A stretch of DNA of 64,000 nucleotides from Acidaminobacter hydrogenoformans DSM 2784 (GCF_900103005.1 NZ_FMWL01000007.1:97487-161486), one strand, 5' to 3'. Positions 52,016 through 61,491 are shown, counted from the first letter of the stretch. Program-made: numbers and translations. The notes: generated by a model from the sequence alone, not told the origin.

Positions 52016-53168
52016 TAAAGTGAAGATTGATAGCAGTAAAGTAATAATTGAAAGAATTGAAGTCATGGCATGTGAAATTCCACTTGTTAAACCATATAAA
52101 CTTTCAAAAAACAATGGTGTGCAAAAAACAACACATAGTATCATTGTAAAAATCCATACTAATAAGGGCATTGTTGGCATTGGAGAAACTAACCCACAAC
52201 GACGCTTTTCTGAAGAATTACCTGAGACGGTAATTCTCGCACTTCAGAAGTATTTAATCCCTGATTTAATAGGTGTAAGTCCGATAAATATTGCAATGAT
52301 TCACCAGCTCATGGATGAAAGTCTAAAGGGCTTTGTCATGGCAAAGGCAGCCATAGACATGGCTTGTTATGATATTTTAGGGAAATACTCAAATCTTCCT
52401 GTAAGTGAATTGCTGGGTGGACGTATAAATGAAAAGTTAGAAGTACTTTGGGCAATAGGCAATGATGCGCCAGATGACAGTGGCAAACAAGCTGATAAGA
52501 TTTGTCGTGATAATTATAAAACAATCATGATAAAAGTTGGCAGTGGAGATTTCAATGAAGATGTGGCGAGGGTATTCGCTGTGAGAGAGAATGTTGGAGC
52601 AGATACTGCACTCATTGTAGATGCTAATCAAGGGTTCAAAGTTGAAGAAGCTATAAAGTTTGCATATGAGATAAGATCTGCGAATGTTGCTCTCTTTGAA
52701 CAACCGGTAGCATATTATGATTTGGATGGTATGAAACAAGTAAAAGATGCAATTGACATTACGGTTTCTGCTGATGAAAGTGTTTTCACATTTCAAGATG
52801 CCAAAAGGGTAATAGAAAAAAACGCAGCAGATGTTTTAAGTATTAAGATGGCAAAAAATGGTGGCATTTTTTGGGCTCGAGAAATTGTAAAACTGGCAGA
52901 ATACTCTGGAAAAAAAGTGATGTTCAATTCTATGTTAGAGGAAGGCGTCGTTCAGGCAGCTAGCATGCAACTGGCTCTTACTACAAAAAATCTTTGGGGA
53001 AGAGGACACTCATATTTCTCACCACTTCGCTTAGAAGAGGATATTACTGATTTTACTTCACAAATTAGAAATGGGTTTGTATTTCCAAATGAAAGTACAG
53101 GTTTGGGGGTATCGTTAGAAATGGATAAAATAGAAAAGTACAAATATCATCACAACATAATAGAATGA
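52005..53168 (+). CDS. Enolase-superfamily enzyme, muconate-lactonizing/dipeptide-epimerase subgroup
   Basis: A 387-residue TIM-barrel enzyme with a capping N-terminal domain. Metal ligands are Asp206 (VDANQG), Glu232 (FEQPV) and Asp257 (SADES); the second catalytic lysine is Lys281 (SIKMAKNGG). In the usual KxK on strand two only Lys177 remains; the first position is Met175 (MIKVG). MLE-subgroup members include dipeptide epimerases and N-succinylamino acid racemases, which suits an opine-type substrate. The ATG overlaps the permease gene; GTG at 52020 is an alternative start. Confidence 0.87.
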   Translation: MVSSKVKIDSSKVIIERIEVMACEIPLVKPYKLSKNNGVQKTTHSIIVKIHTNKGIVGIGETNPQRRFSEELPETVILALQKYLIPDLIGVSPINIAMIHQLMDESLKGFVMAKAAIDMACYDILGKYSNLPVSELLGGRINEKLEVLWAIGNDAPDDSGKQADKICRDNYKTIMIKVGSGDFNEDVARVFAVRENVGADTALIVDANQGFKVEEAIKFAYEIRSANVALFEQPVAYYDLDGMKQVKDAIDITVSADESVFTFQDAKRVIEKNAADVLSIKMAKNGGIFWAREIVKLAEYSGKKVMFNSMLEEGVVQAASMQLALTTKNLWGRGHSYFSPLRLEEDITDFTSQIRNGFVFPNESTGLGVSLEMDKIEKYKYHHNIIE

Positions 53169-53239
53169 TGAAATAATTTTAGAGGTATGCATAACCCCGT
53201 GATGCCTTGAATCACTTTCATATTATAATCCCCCTTTAT

Positions 53240-53283
53240 AAGCCATTAGCCAGTCATCTTGACAAAATTAGTGGCTTTTTTTC
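53240..53283 (+). terminator. Terminator after the catabolic operon
   Basis: AAGCCA pairs with TGGCTT over a 26-base loop, followed by seven T. It also lies just beyond the stop of the decayed recombinase on the other strand. Confidence 0.6.
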
Positions 53284-53284
53284 T

Positions 53285-54052
53285 TTACTCCTCAACCTCC
53301 GTCCCATCCTTAAAACAAAAAACAATCTCTCCATCCTCCTTTACCACCACCTTATCGATCGTCAGAGTCCAGATCCTTTCATCAAATTCATCAAGTACCC
53401 GGCCACAGCCTTCAATATCCCTAATAAAGCCTTTTAGCGTATGGCTCCGGCTCTGCCTCTCGCTTTTCATTTCTTCAAGCGCCTTAACCTTCTCAGTTGC
53501 TTTCTCATGCCGCGCCACGTAAGCCTCATGCTGCTTTTCCCACTCGTCTTGACTCATGGCTTTATGGGCATTTTCGTAAATCGCTTTTTTCGATTCTTCG
53601 ACGACTACCGCAATTTCATCATGTAGTTTATCGATTTCCTCGTCGATCTTACTGTGGTCGGCAAGGTGTTTAGTGGCGATTTCACAGTTCTTGATGAGCT
53701 CTTCCTTAACTCCGAAGAGGGTGTTAAAGGCTATAATAAATTTTTCTTTAACTTCATCTTCTGTGACATACGGGGTAGAGCATCTGTCTACCTCTTTATA
53801 TTTGTCGTTACACTGCCAGATGACCTTACGGTGCTTGGTATTGGAGGCCCAGACCTTAGGGCCATAGTATCCACCGCATTCACTGCAGACTAGCTTAGCT
53901 GAGAGCGGGTTTTGACAGCCGTTTGGTCGGCCTAGCTTTTTTCGCCTCTGGAGCTCAACCTGCACTGCTTCAAACTCATCTGGTGAGATGATGGCAGGGT
54001 GGCTGTTCTGGACGTCATATAAAGTCAGCTCCTTATAATAGCGGGTAAAAAA
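53285..54052 (-). pseudogene. Large serine recombinase, C-terminal fragment
   Basis: The frame reads FFTRYYKELTLYDVQNSHPA and on through IISPDEFEAV, a segment found after the catalytic domain of large serine recombinases, then a zinc-ribbon pair (CSECGGYYG, WQCND...RC), a coiled coil rich in Glu and Lys, and a C-terminal beta tail. The whole catalytic N-terminal half (resolvase domain with the nucleophile serine) is missing; the frame ends abruptly at an inverted repeat at 54054. It is therefore a remnant. A GTG at 53965 could still start a 226-residue fragment. Confidence 0.8.
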
Positions 54053-54053
54053 A

Positions 54054-54103
54054 TGGACAGATTCTTGGTAGAATACAAAATCATTCTACCAGAAATCTGT
54101 CCA
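54054..54103. repeat. Inverted repeat at the recombinase breakpoint
   Basis: TGGACAGATTCTTGGTAGAAT and its near-complement ATTCTACCAGAAATCTGTCCA, 8 bases apart. The dyad abuts the point where the recombinase frame breaks, as if it were an inserted element end. The following 54104-54182 contains GGCTCGCAAACGCAGGGCG, also present at 11741. Confidence 0.6.
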
Positions 54104-54182
54104 CTTATCTTGGTGGACCCTTCGCGCATCTGCGCTCAGGGCTCGCAAACGCAGGGCGTTTGCTATGGGCAAGCCTCCACCG

Positions 54183-54399
54183 ATAAAAAACGGACCATGA
54201 CATAGTCATGATCCGTTTTTTATTGGAAACACCCACAACAATTGATAAAATGCACCCTCCCATCCTAATGTTCAACGATTTGAAGGAAGGGGAGGGTGCA
54301 TTTTTGTTTTGAGGGGTGCAAAATGGGAAATGTGCCCAGTTGGGCTAATTTTTGATTTTTATGTCCGATATCTTGTCATAAGTCGATGATTCGTGTCCT
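54183..54399. repeat. 215-bp dispersed repeat, copy 2, with two hairpins
   Basis: Near-identical to 36697-36915. First hairpin: AAAAAACGGACCATGAC/GTCATGATCCGTTTTTT; second: AAAATGCACCCTCCC with perfect GGGGAGGGTGCATTTT (54246-54305). The homology ends near GTCGATGATTCGTGTCCT. It has no open frame. 54400-54530 is AT-rich and featureless apart from the recombinase leader. Confidence 0.82.
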
Positions 54400-54544
54400 A
54401 ACTAATTACATTATTCTATATCATGCTCGAAATCTGGACGATTATGGGCTTAAATTCCATATAACTTGACTTATTACCTTACCTGAGCGATTACTACGTG
54501 TAGCGGTATGGTAATTTTTTATGCTTACAAGGAGGTGAAATGTC

Positions 54545-55738
54545 GTGAAGAAACCTGTCGTCACAGAGATAACTAAAAAGAAAATACCTATGCCGTTTCC
54601 GAGCCTGACTAGGGTTTGTGCTTATGTACGAGTTTCGACACCATGCGAAGAACAGCTAGATTCTTTACGCAATCAGACAGAATACTACCATCGGAGGTTT
54701 TCTAATTCCCCGTTGTATTCATTTGTTGGCGTGTTTTCTGATGCAGGCATTTCAGGAGGAAATGTCAATCGACCTGGTTTTCAGGAAATGCTTTCTTGTG
54801 CGAGATCTGGAGAGATCGATCTCATTTTCACGAAATCCATATCGCGGTTTGCGCGAAATACACTGGTGCTGCTTGAGGCCGTTCGTGAGCTTAAAGACAT
54901 CGGCGTTGGTGTGATTTTCGAAGAACAAAACATCAACACCCTCAGTTCAGAAGGGGAGATGATGTTAACTATCATTGGCGCATTTGCTGAAGAAGAGCTC
55001 AGATCGACAGCTCAGAACAATAAATTGTCATGGAGAAATAGATTTAAGCGCGGAAATGTAAAAATAAGTGCAAATCAACTCGTGGGGTATCGCAATAATG
55101 ATAAAGGTCAGCTCGAAATTGATGAACATCAAGCATGGATAATCCGTGAAGTGTATGAAAGATATTTATGTGGTAAATCAATTAACGACATTGTGAGAGA
55201 ATTTCGCGAAGATGGGATTCCTTCCTTTAGTAAAAACATTTGGGGGAAAGACAAAATTAAAAGAATACTATCCAATGAAAAGTATTGTGGTGATCTTTTA
55301 ATGCAAAAGTCATTCATTAATGAGAATGGAAAGGAAGTAAAGAATAAAGGACAACTCCCCAAGTACTTTGTGAAGGACCATCATCCAGCAATCATATCCA
55401 GGGAGGACTGGGAAAAGGTTCAGGAGATGAGAAAAGCGCGAAGCAACCGGTATCCATTCTCAAAACTCCTCAAATGCCCGCATTGTGGGTCTTCTCTCTA
55501 CCATACGACAAATAACAGGGGATTAGTTTACTGGAGCTGTGGCAGGTTTAGAGATTATACAAAATCCGCTTGTATTGGTATTAATGTGCCAGAGAAAAAA
55601 ATCATGGAGCTTCACAAGGTAAAACCAATCACAGAACCCATGGTTATTATGGAGGTAAAATCACAAGATGGTTCAAAAGGTAAATCCAAAAAAAATTACA
55701 GTCTTATACCCGTTAACGAATATAGAAAGGAAGAATGA
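54545..55738 (+). CDS. Large serine recombinase (resolvase family), first of a pair
   Basis: A 397-residue site-specific recombinase. The resolvase domain (~22-165) has the catalytic serine in CAYVRVSTPCEEQLDS (Ser31) and ISRFARN. The recombinase domain (~175-300) and a zinc ribbon (CPHCGSSLYH, YWSCGRF) follow; the C-terminal coiled coil of longer members is absent. The start is GTG at 54545 after GGAGGTG, because the nearby ATG at 54540 runs into a stop. Its last 71 bases overlap the next recombinase gene. Confidence 0.92.
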   Translation: MKKPVVTEITKKKIPMPFPSLTRVCAYVRVSTPCEEQLDSLRNQTEYYHRRFSNSPLYSFVGVFSDAGISGGNVNRPGFQEMLSCARSGEIDLIFTKSISRFARNTLVLLEAVRELKDIGVGVIFEEQNINTLSSEGEMMLTIIGAFAEEELRSTAQNNKLSWRNRFKRGNVKISANQLVGYRNNDKGQLEIDEHQAWIIREVYERYLCGKSINDIVREFREDGIPSFSKNIWGKDKIKRILSNEKYCGDLLMQKSFINENGKEVKNKGQLPKYFVKDHHPAIISREDWEKVQEMRKARSNRYPFSKLLKCPHCGSSLYHTTNNRGLVYWSCGRFRDYTKSACIGINVPEKKIMELHKVKPITEPMVIMEVKSQDGSKGKSKKNYSLIPVNEYRKEE

Positions 55739-57119
55739 GAGCGTTAAGAAACGCGTTGCTGCATATTGTAGAGTTTCGTCACATAGTGACGAACAACTAG
55801 ATAGCTACTTCGCTCAGATATCTTATTACGAGTCTATGATAAAAAGTAATTCGGCATACGACTTTGCAGGGATTTATGCCGATGAGGGGATTTCCGGCAC
55901 GAGCATCAAGAATAGAGATTCTTTTATGCGGATGCTCCAGGATTCAAGAGATGGTCAAATTGACATGATCATTACCAAAAACATTTCGAGGTTTGGAAGA
56001 AATACACTAGACTGTTTAAAGTGTATAAGGGAGCTAAGAAGTCTCAATGTGGATGTCTATTTCGAGAAAGAGAATCTACATTCTTTAGCAAAAGAAGGTG
56101 AACTGCTCCTTTCGCTTCTGGCGGCACTCGCGCAGCAGGAAATCATTTCTCACTCAGAGAACGTGAAATGGGGTAAACGTAGAAAGTTTGAAAAGGGGGA
56201 TATCGGATCAATTGCATGGGACAATATAACTGGATATTCAAAGAATAAAAAGGGTGAAGTTGTTATTATTGAAGATCAAGCGGCCATTATACGAAGGATT
56301 TATAAAGAATTTTTAGCGGGAAATGGCGCCAATAGAATTGCTGATCAGCTTAATGAAGAGAAAATACCACTGATACGAGGTAAAAAATGGATAACGGCAC
56401 ACGTTCAAGCGCTGCTGACCCATGAGAAGTATTCGGGTGATACTTTATTTCAGCGCCAAATAACACCTGATCCTATGAAAAAAAAGCAAGTGAAGAATCA
56501 GGGCCAGGTACCTCAATATTATTGTAAATACAGTCATCCCGCTATTATCGATAGGGAAATTTGGGATTGTGTACAATTAGAAATTGAATTACGGAAAAGA
56601 TATTGTGAAGAGCATTCTGTGAACCGATATCAAAGTTTCAAATACAAAGATACACTACCGCTTACAGGGAAAATAATATGTGGACATTGCAATCATTCAT
56701 TTGTAATCAAGGTTTCAAATCGATTGATAGATAAAGGAACATCTTATTATGAGTGTTCAATGAATAGAACCGGATATCGTCAGCCGAAGAAAGCAGAGTG
56801 TGACTGTATCAATCAAACTAGAATAAACCGTGATGATCCTATATACGCTTTCATAGACGCATGGAAACATCTCGTAGAGAATAAGGAGCAGTATGAAGCC
56901 GAGTGGTTTTGGACCATTGAAGGGCAAGATGTGTTGAAGGCTTACCGAACCAAAGAGCTGATGAGGTTAGTAGGAGAAGTCGGTTTTATTGATGAGCTAC
57001 CATATGAATTAATGATCCAGACCTTAAGTCATATTGAGGTTGGCTTAGATGGACAGGTCAGAGTGATTTTTCTCTCTGGAACGGAATATTTGGTAACTAC
57101 TCCTTTGAGGTCGATTTAG
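55668..57119 (+). CDS. Large serine recombinase (resolvase family), second of a pair
   Basis: A 483-residue recombinase with catalytic serine Ser37 in AAYCRVSSHSDEQLDSY, ISRFGRNTLDCL, recombinase domain (~180-310) and zinc ribbon (CGHCNHSFVI, YYECSMN). A C-terminal segment of ~110 residues remains after the ribbon. GGAGG lies about 13 bases before the ATG. It overlaps the upstream recombinase by 71 bases in another frame, so the two are co-made and may act as a heteromeric pair, as CcrA and CcrB do in SCC elements (comparison is inference). Confidence 0.92.
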   Translation: MVQKVNPKKITVLYPLTNIERKNESVKKRVAAYCRVSSHSDEQLDSYFAQISYYESMIKSNSAYDFAGIYADEGISGTSIKNRDSFMRMLQDSRDGQIDMIITKNISRFGRNTLDCLKCIRELRSLNVDVYFEKENLHSLAKEGELLLSLLAALAQQEIISHSENVKWGKRRKFEKGDIGSIAWDNITGYSKNKKGEVVIIEDQAAIIRRIYKEFLAGNGANRIADQLNEEKIPLIRGKKWITAHVQALLTHEKYSGDTLFQRQITPDPMKKKQVKNQGQVPQYYCKYSHPAIIDREIWDCVQLEIELRKRYCEEHSVNRYQSFKYKDTLPLTGKIICGHCNHSFVIKVSNRLIDKGTSYYECSMNRTGYRQPKKAECDCINQTRINRDDPIYAFIDAWKHLVENKEQYEAEWFWTIEGQDVLKAYRTKELMRLVGEVGFIDELPYELMIQTLSHIEVGLDGQVRVIFLSGTEYLVTTPLRSI

Positions 57120-57541
57120 TGAATAGTTGAGAATTCTATAAAAGTCGATATTTGTGAATAACACATAAAGATGGATTTTAACTATCAACATTTTTATTGT
57201 ATTATAATTATTACTATGATATTTACTCAAAGAAGTAATCAATTTTAAACAAGAAATCATATTTCATAGATTCCAAATTATGCGCAACAAAAAATCGTAA
57301 GTCGTAATCCAAGAAAGATCCTAATTTGTCACAGAGAAAAGCGAAGCATTAGGTAGTGATGGTGATAAAGGTAAACTGGCATTAATTTGAAGAAAATTTG
57401 TTTGTTGATAAATTTATATCAAACGTTGTTGTGATATAGTTAGAATAAGTTAGATAATGAAATTGAAAAAATTCAAAAAATCAATATTTTATTATTGCCT
57501 TATACAACTTAATTTTAAGGTTTTTTTAAGGGGTGAAGTAC
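57120..57541. other. AT-rich gap after the recombinases, no gene seen
   Basis: About 420 bp without convincing coding potential or a strong hairpin. It should contain the promoter of the following activator (TTGTTG...GATATAGT near 57424 is a weak candidate) and could contain one attachment site of the recombinase element, but no repeat was recognised. Confidence 0.4.
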
Positions 57542-59569
57542 TTGAGAAATGATATCATCTTAATATCAACATCTTCGTCATTAAGCGAGAGAATAAAAGA
57601 AGTTCTTAAACATAGAAACTTAGATTTTCCAGTATTTGAAGCTACTATGGATACTGCATATGAAATAGCAACAAAATCTATTCGTTTAGGTACTAAGGTA
57701 ATCGTTTGCCGAGGCGGAACTGCATCATATTTGAGGGATAAGGTTGATGTTCCAGTAGTAGATATAAGGCATGGATTTATTGACATACATATGTCAATGG
57801 AAAAAGCATTGAAAGTATCTCCAAGAGTTGGAGTGATCGGATATAGCAATTTATGTGAAGCCGCATCAGATTACAAAAAAATTATGAATAGTAATTTTCC
57901 TATAGCTGAAGTCTCGAATGATACAGATATAGAAAGGAAATTGGTGGAGTTTATTGAACTTGGCATAGAAGTAGTTATAGGAGGTCTGCAACTTTCAGAA
58001 GCAGCTAAAAAATATAATATATGCCAAATTATGGGCGAGGCAGATCCTGCAGCAATTAATCAGTCTCTTAATGAAGCTTTGCATGATTTGAAAATTGAAA
58101 ATGAACGAAAAGAGAAATTTGAAACAATAAATTCTATATTGAATTGTACCTCAGAAGGAATAGTTGGAATAGAGAAAAATGGTCGTATAATGCATATAAA
58201 TGATATAGCAAAAAAAATGCTGAAATATACAAACCAAGATTATATTAAAGAAATAATACCTACCTCGCTTTTATTTGATACACTGAAAACAGGTGTACCT
58301 CATTTTAATGAACTTACAAATGTTGGTGACAATTCAGTAGTAATTTGCAGTGTTCCTATAGCGGTAGAAGGTAATACAATAGGGGTTGTTGTTACAATAC
58401 AAGAAGAAAATAAGATTCAAACTCTTGATAGAGAAATTAGAAAAAAACATCTTAGTACTGGCCATATAGCAAAGAAAACATTTAAAGATATAGTTGGAAA
58501 TTCAAAAAAAATTAACGAAGTAGTAGATAGGGCTGTAAAATATTCAAAAACTGATAGTACAATTTTAATATTAGGTGAAACTGGTGTAGGGAAAGAAGTA
58601 TTTGCACAAAGTATACACAATCATAGTGTGCGTAAAAATCAGCCATTTGTTGCTATAAACTGTGCGGCACTTCCTGAAAATATTTTGGAAAGTGAACTCT
58701 TCGGGTATGTAAAAGGAGCTTTTACTGGAGCAAGAAATGAAGGTAAAGCTGGCATATTTGAACTCGCACATATGGGAACGGTTTTTTTGGATGAAATCGG
58801 TGAAATTTCAACAAATGTTCAGGTGAAATTGTTGCGAGTATTACAAGAAAAGGAAGTTTCGCGTATTGGTGACGATAAAATTTTTCCAATTGATGTAAGA
58901 GTTCTTGCTGCAAGCAATAAAAATTTGATTGAGGAAATACGTAGAGGAAATTTTAGAGAAGATTTATATTATCGACTTTGTGTTTTGGAATTGGAAATTC
59001 CACCATTACGCGAAAGAAAAGATGATATAAGTGATTTGTTAAATTTTTTTATTAGCAATAACAAAAAAAGAAAAATCGAAATTAGCCAAGATGCAATTGC
59101 ATTATTATGTAATTATGAATGGCCAGGAAATGTGAGACAACTTTCAAATATTGTTGAAAGGCTGTTGGTTAATTACGATGGAGGAGCAATTAATAAGGAT
59201 CAAGTTGCTGAATTATTAAAAAATATTGATTACAAGAAAGAGCATTTTCAGTATGTTGATGTCAATTCACCATCTAAAACAGAAGAAAAATTAATATCTT
59301 TAATTGAAAAAATAATTATCATAAACGATGAAAGACAAAAGGATGGGAAACAAAGCAAATATGTGAAGATTGAGAATAATCAACCTAAAATAGATAGTGT
59401 AGTTATTGATGAGGCCGTAAATAAAACAAAATATGAGCATTGGGAAATCGAAATTATAAAAGATGCATTAAGAGAATCCATGGGGAAGCGTGAACAAGCT
59501 GCAGAGTTGTTGGGAATCAGTACAACAACATTATGGAGAAAAATGAAAAAACTAAATATTAGGCTATAA
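57542..59569 (+). CDS. Sigma-54 activator with PrpR-type sensor domain
   Basis: A 675-residue enhancer-binding protein. Residues ~1-190 form the PrpR N-terminal domain (VIVCRGGTASYLRDKVDVPV), which senses small carboxylic acids in known cases. A PAS domain covers ~195-290, then the AAA+ module has Walker A GETGVGKE at ~345 and GAFTGA at ~391, and a Fis-type helix-turn-helix ends the protein (AAELLGISTTTLWRKMKKL). TTG at 57542 follows AAGGGG; GTG at 57533 is inside that site. A sigma-54 promoter with two upstream dyads precedes the next operon, its evident target. Confidence 0.93.
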   Translation: MRNDIILISTSSSLSERIKEVLKHRNLDFPVFEATMDTAYEIATKSIRLGTKVIVCRGGTASYLRDKVDVPVVDIRHGFIDIHMSMEKALKVSPRVGVIGYSNLCEAASDYKKIMNSNFPIAEVSNDTDIERKLVEFIELGIEVVIGGLQLSEAAKKYNICQIMGEADPAAINQSLNEALHDLKIENERKEKFETINSILNCTSEGIVGIEKNGRIMHINDIAKKMLKYTNQDYIKEIIPTSLLFDTLKTGVPHFNELTNVGDNSVVICSVPIAVEGNTIGVVVTIQEENKIQTLDREIRKKHLSTGHIAKKTFKDIVGNSKKINEVVDRAVKYSKTDSTILILGETGVGKEVFAQSIHNHSVRKNQPFVAINCAALPENILESELFGYVKGAFTGARNEGKAGIFELAHMGTVFLDEIGEISTNVQVKLLRVLQEKEVSRIGDDKIFPIDVRVLAASNKNLIEEIRRGNFREDLYYRLCVLELEIPPLRERKDDISDLLNFFISNNKKRKIEISQDAIALLCNYEWPGNVRQLSNIVERLLVNYDGGAINKDQVAELLKNIDYKKEHFQYVDVNSPSKTEEKLISLIEKIIIINDERQKDGKQSKYVKIENNQPKIDSVVIDEAVNKTKYEHWEIEIIKDALRESMGKREQAAELLGISTTTLWRKMKKLNIRL

Positions 59570-59591
59570 AGAAAAGAAAAAGCCGAATTTT

Positions 59592-59627
59592 AAAATCTCC
59601 AACATAAAATTAATGTTGGAGATTTTT
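59592..59627 (+). terminator. Rho-independent terminator
   Basis: AAAATCTCCAACAT pairs perfectly with ATGTTGGAGATTTT around a short loop, with T following. Confidence 0.88.
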
Positions 59628-59639
59628 ATGCAATAAATC

Positions 59640-59704
59640 ATTTCAGTATGAAATAAAATATTTTAATAGTGAAAGTATATTGATTTGAAATGATAATAAT
59701 TTCA
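59640..59704. promoter_or_regulatory. Two ATTTCA/TGAAAT dyads, putative upstream activator sites
   Basis: ATTTCAGTATGAAAT (59640-59654) is a perfect dyad; TGAAAT and ATTTCA at 59686-59704 form a second with the halves in reverse order and a 7-base gap. Both use the same six-base half-site and lie 55-120 bp before the sigma-54 promoter, the normal range for an enhancer-binding protein. Confidence 0.65.
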
Positions 59705-59757
59705 CTAAAAATCCCTAAAATACTGATTATAACTAGCAAAATTAATATTTGATTTGT

Positions 59758-59773
59758 TGGCACGCATATTGCA
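59758..59773 (+). promoter_or_regulatory. Sigma-54 promoter of the hydroxyacid operon
   Basis: TGGCACG, four bases, TTGCA: exact RpoN consensus, 38 bp before the dehydrogenase ATG. Confidence 0.9.
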
Positions 59774-59811
59774 TTATATGAATTTATCAAAATCGTAAAG
59801 GGGTGATATGT

Positions 59812-60789
59812 ATGAAAGTAGCTCTTGTTGGGATTTTCCCAAACGGCACGATCGAAATGTTTAAAGAGAGACTTAGACCAGAAAGATTTGAAATTGAAAT
59901 AATCGATACACAAGAAAAATATGATAACTTGATAGATGCAGAGGTAATAGTTTTAAGGCTATTTAAAGTAACTAGGGGTGATATTGAAAGAAATAAGAAT
60001 TTAAAGCTGATACAGAAATGGGGTGCCGGATTTGACACAATTGATATTGAAGCTGCTGGTGAAAATAACGTATTTGTGTCAAATGCGCCAGGTGCAAACG
60101 CTTTTGCAGTGTCAGAACTAGCTATTCTTCAAATTTTAGCCGTTTATAGGAATTTAGTTGTTCAACATGAGGCAATGAAAAATGGAGAATGGACAAAAAC
60201 GTCATATACTGACAGATCTTATATTATACACAATAAAGTTGTTGGACTAATTGGTTGTGGTAATATTGGAAAAGATGTTGCTAAAAAGGTACAGGCATTC
60301 GGAGCAAAAGTAATATATTATGACGCAATAAGAATGAGTGAAGAAGATGAACATAGACTACAAATGGAATATTGTGAACTTGATGACATTTTAAGATTAG
60401 CTGATATTATCAGTCTACATTTACCTTTAAATGATAAAACAAGAAACTTGATAAATAAGGATAAAATTGAACTAATGAAACCTACTGCGATTATTGTAAA
60501 CACATCAAGGGGGGGGATAGTAAACGAAGCAGATTTAATACAAGCTTTAGAAAATAAGAGGTTATTAGGTGCTGGGCTTGACTGTATAGAAAATGAGCCT
60601 GTTAGAACTGATGATCCAATACTAAAAGCACCAAATGTAACATTAACTCCACACATTGGAGGAACATCTGCTGATATTGCCATTTACATGGTTCCACTTA
60701 TGGTGGAAAATATTATCTCTTTTGCTGAAGGTAAAGGTGTTAAACATGTAGTAAACGGAGAGCATCTAAATAAACGGGAGGCTGTATAA
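59812..60789 (+). CDS. D-2-hydroxyacid dehydrogenase family protein
   Basis: A 325-residue NAD(P)-dependent dehydrogenase of the D-isomer 2-hydroxyacid family. The cofactor motif is GLIGCGNIGKDV; the catalytic Arg is in NTSRGGIVNE, Glu in IENEP, and His in LTPHIGG. It would interconvert a D-2-hydroxy acid and its keto acid, or reduce a glyoxylate-like compound. AAAGGGG lies eight bases before the ATG at 59812. The stop is immediately followed by the RraA-family gene, so the pair is one transcriptional unit. Confidence 0.92.
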   Translation: MKVALVGIFPNGTIEMFKERLRPERFEIEIIDTQEKYDNLIDAEVIVLRLFKVTRGDIERNKNLKLIQKWGAGFDTIDIEAAGENNVFVSNAPGANAFAVSELAILQILAVYRNLVVQHEAMKNGEWTKTSYTDRSYIIHNKVVGLIGCGNIGKDVAKKVQAFGAKVIYYDAIRMSEEDEHRLQMEYCELDDILRLADIISLHLPLNDKTRNLINKDKIELMKPTAIIVNTSRGGIVNEADLIQALENKRLLGAGLDCIENEPVRTDDPILKAPNVTLTPHIGGTSADIAIYMVPLMVENIISFAEGKGVKHVVNGEHLNKREAV

Positions 60790-61491
60790 ATGGCAATAGG
60801 TAATCGTGTGTTTTTAAAAAGAGAAATGCCTGATCAAGCAATTATTGAAGGTTTCAAATTAATTCCAGCTGCAAATGTTTGTGACTGTATGAATAGAGTT
60901 TACGCACTGAATCCTGAAATTAAGTTAATGTCAAGTCCAACTGGAGAAATCATGGCAGGTGTTGCTCTAACGGTTAAAGTGAGACCAGGCGACAATTTAA
61001 TGATACATCAAGCTTTAGAAATGGCTGGAGAAGGCGATGTTATCATTGTTTCAAATGAAGGAGATAGAAGCAGGGCCTTGGTCGGCGAAATAATTGTTGC
61101 ATATGCTCAATATACAAAAAAAATCTCTGGCCTCGTATTTGATGGACCTATCAGAGATGTGGATGCAATATCGAAAATGGAAATTCCTGTTTATGCGACG
61201 GGAAGTACACCTGGAGGACCATTTAAAGAAGGACCTGGAGAAGTGAATGTACCTATAGCTATTGGTGGTGTCTCAGTGAATCCGGGGGACATAATATTGG
61301 GTGATAAAGACGGGTTAGTAGTTATTCCAAGATGTGATGCACATGAGCTTCTTGAAGAAGCTATGATTTTATCAGATAGCGATAGCTCAAAAGTTGAGGC
61401 TGCGAAAAATGGAACTTCAAATAAAAAATGGGTGGCCGAAAAGTTATCAGACAAGGACTGTAAAATTATTGATGATTATTATAAGTACTAA
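60790..61491 (+). CDS. RraA-family protein, putative 4-hydroxy-2-oxoacid aldolase
   Basis: A 233-residue member of the RraA/HMG-aldolase family. GDVIIVSNEGDRSRALVGEI and FDGPIRDVDAI carry the GX20R-D-type metal and pyruvate-binding signature seen in class II 4-hydroxy-4-methyl-2-oxoglutarate aldolases, whereas RNase-E inhibitor RraA itself lacks activity. With a hydroxyacid dehydrogenase and carboxylate transporter next to it, aldol cleavage of a hydroxylated keto acid is the likely role. The ATG follows the upstream stop directly; GGGAGG is inside the previous gene. Confidence 0.87.
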   Translation: MAIGNRVFLKREMPDQAIIEGFKLIPAANVCDCMNRVYALNPEIKLMSSPTGEIMAGVALTVKVRPGDNLMIHQALEMAGEGDVIIVSNEGDRSRALVGEIIVAYAQYTKKISGLVFDGPIRDVDAISKMEIPVYATGSTPGGPFKEGPGEVNVPIAIGGVSVNPGDIILGDKDGLVVIPRCDAHELLEEAMILSDSDSSKVEAAKNGTSNKKWVAEKLSDKDCKIIDDYYKY

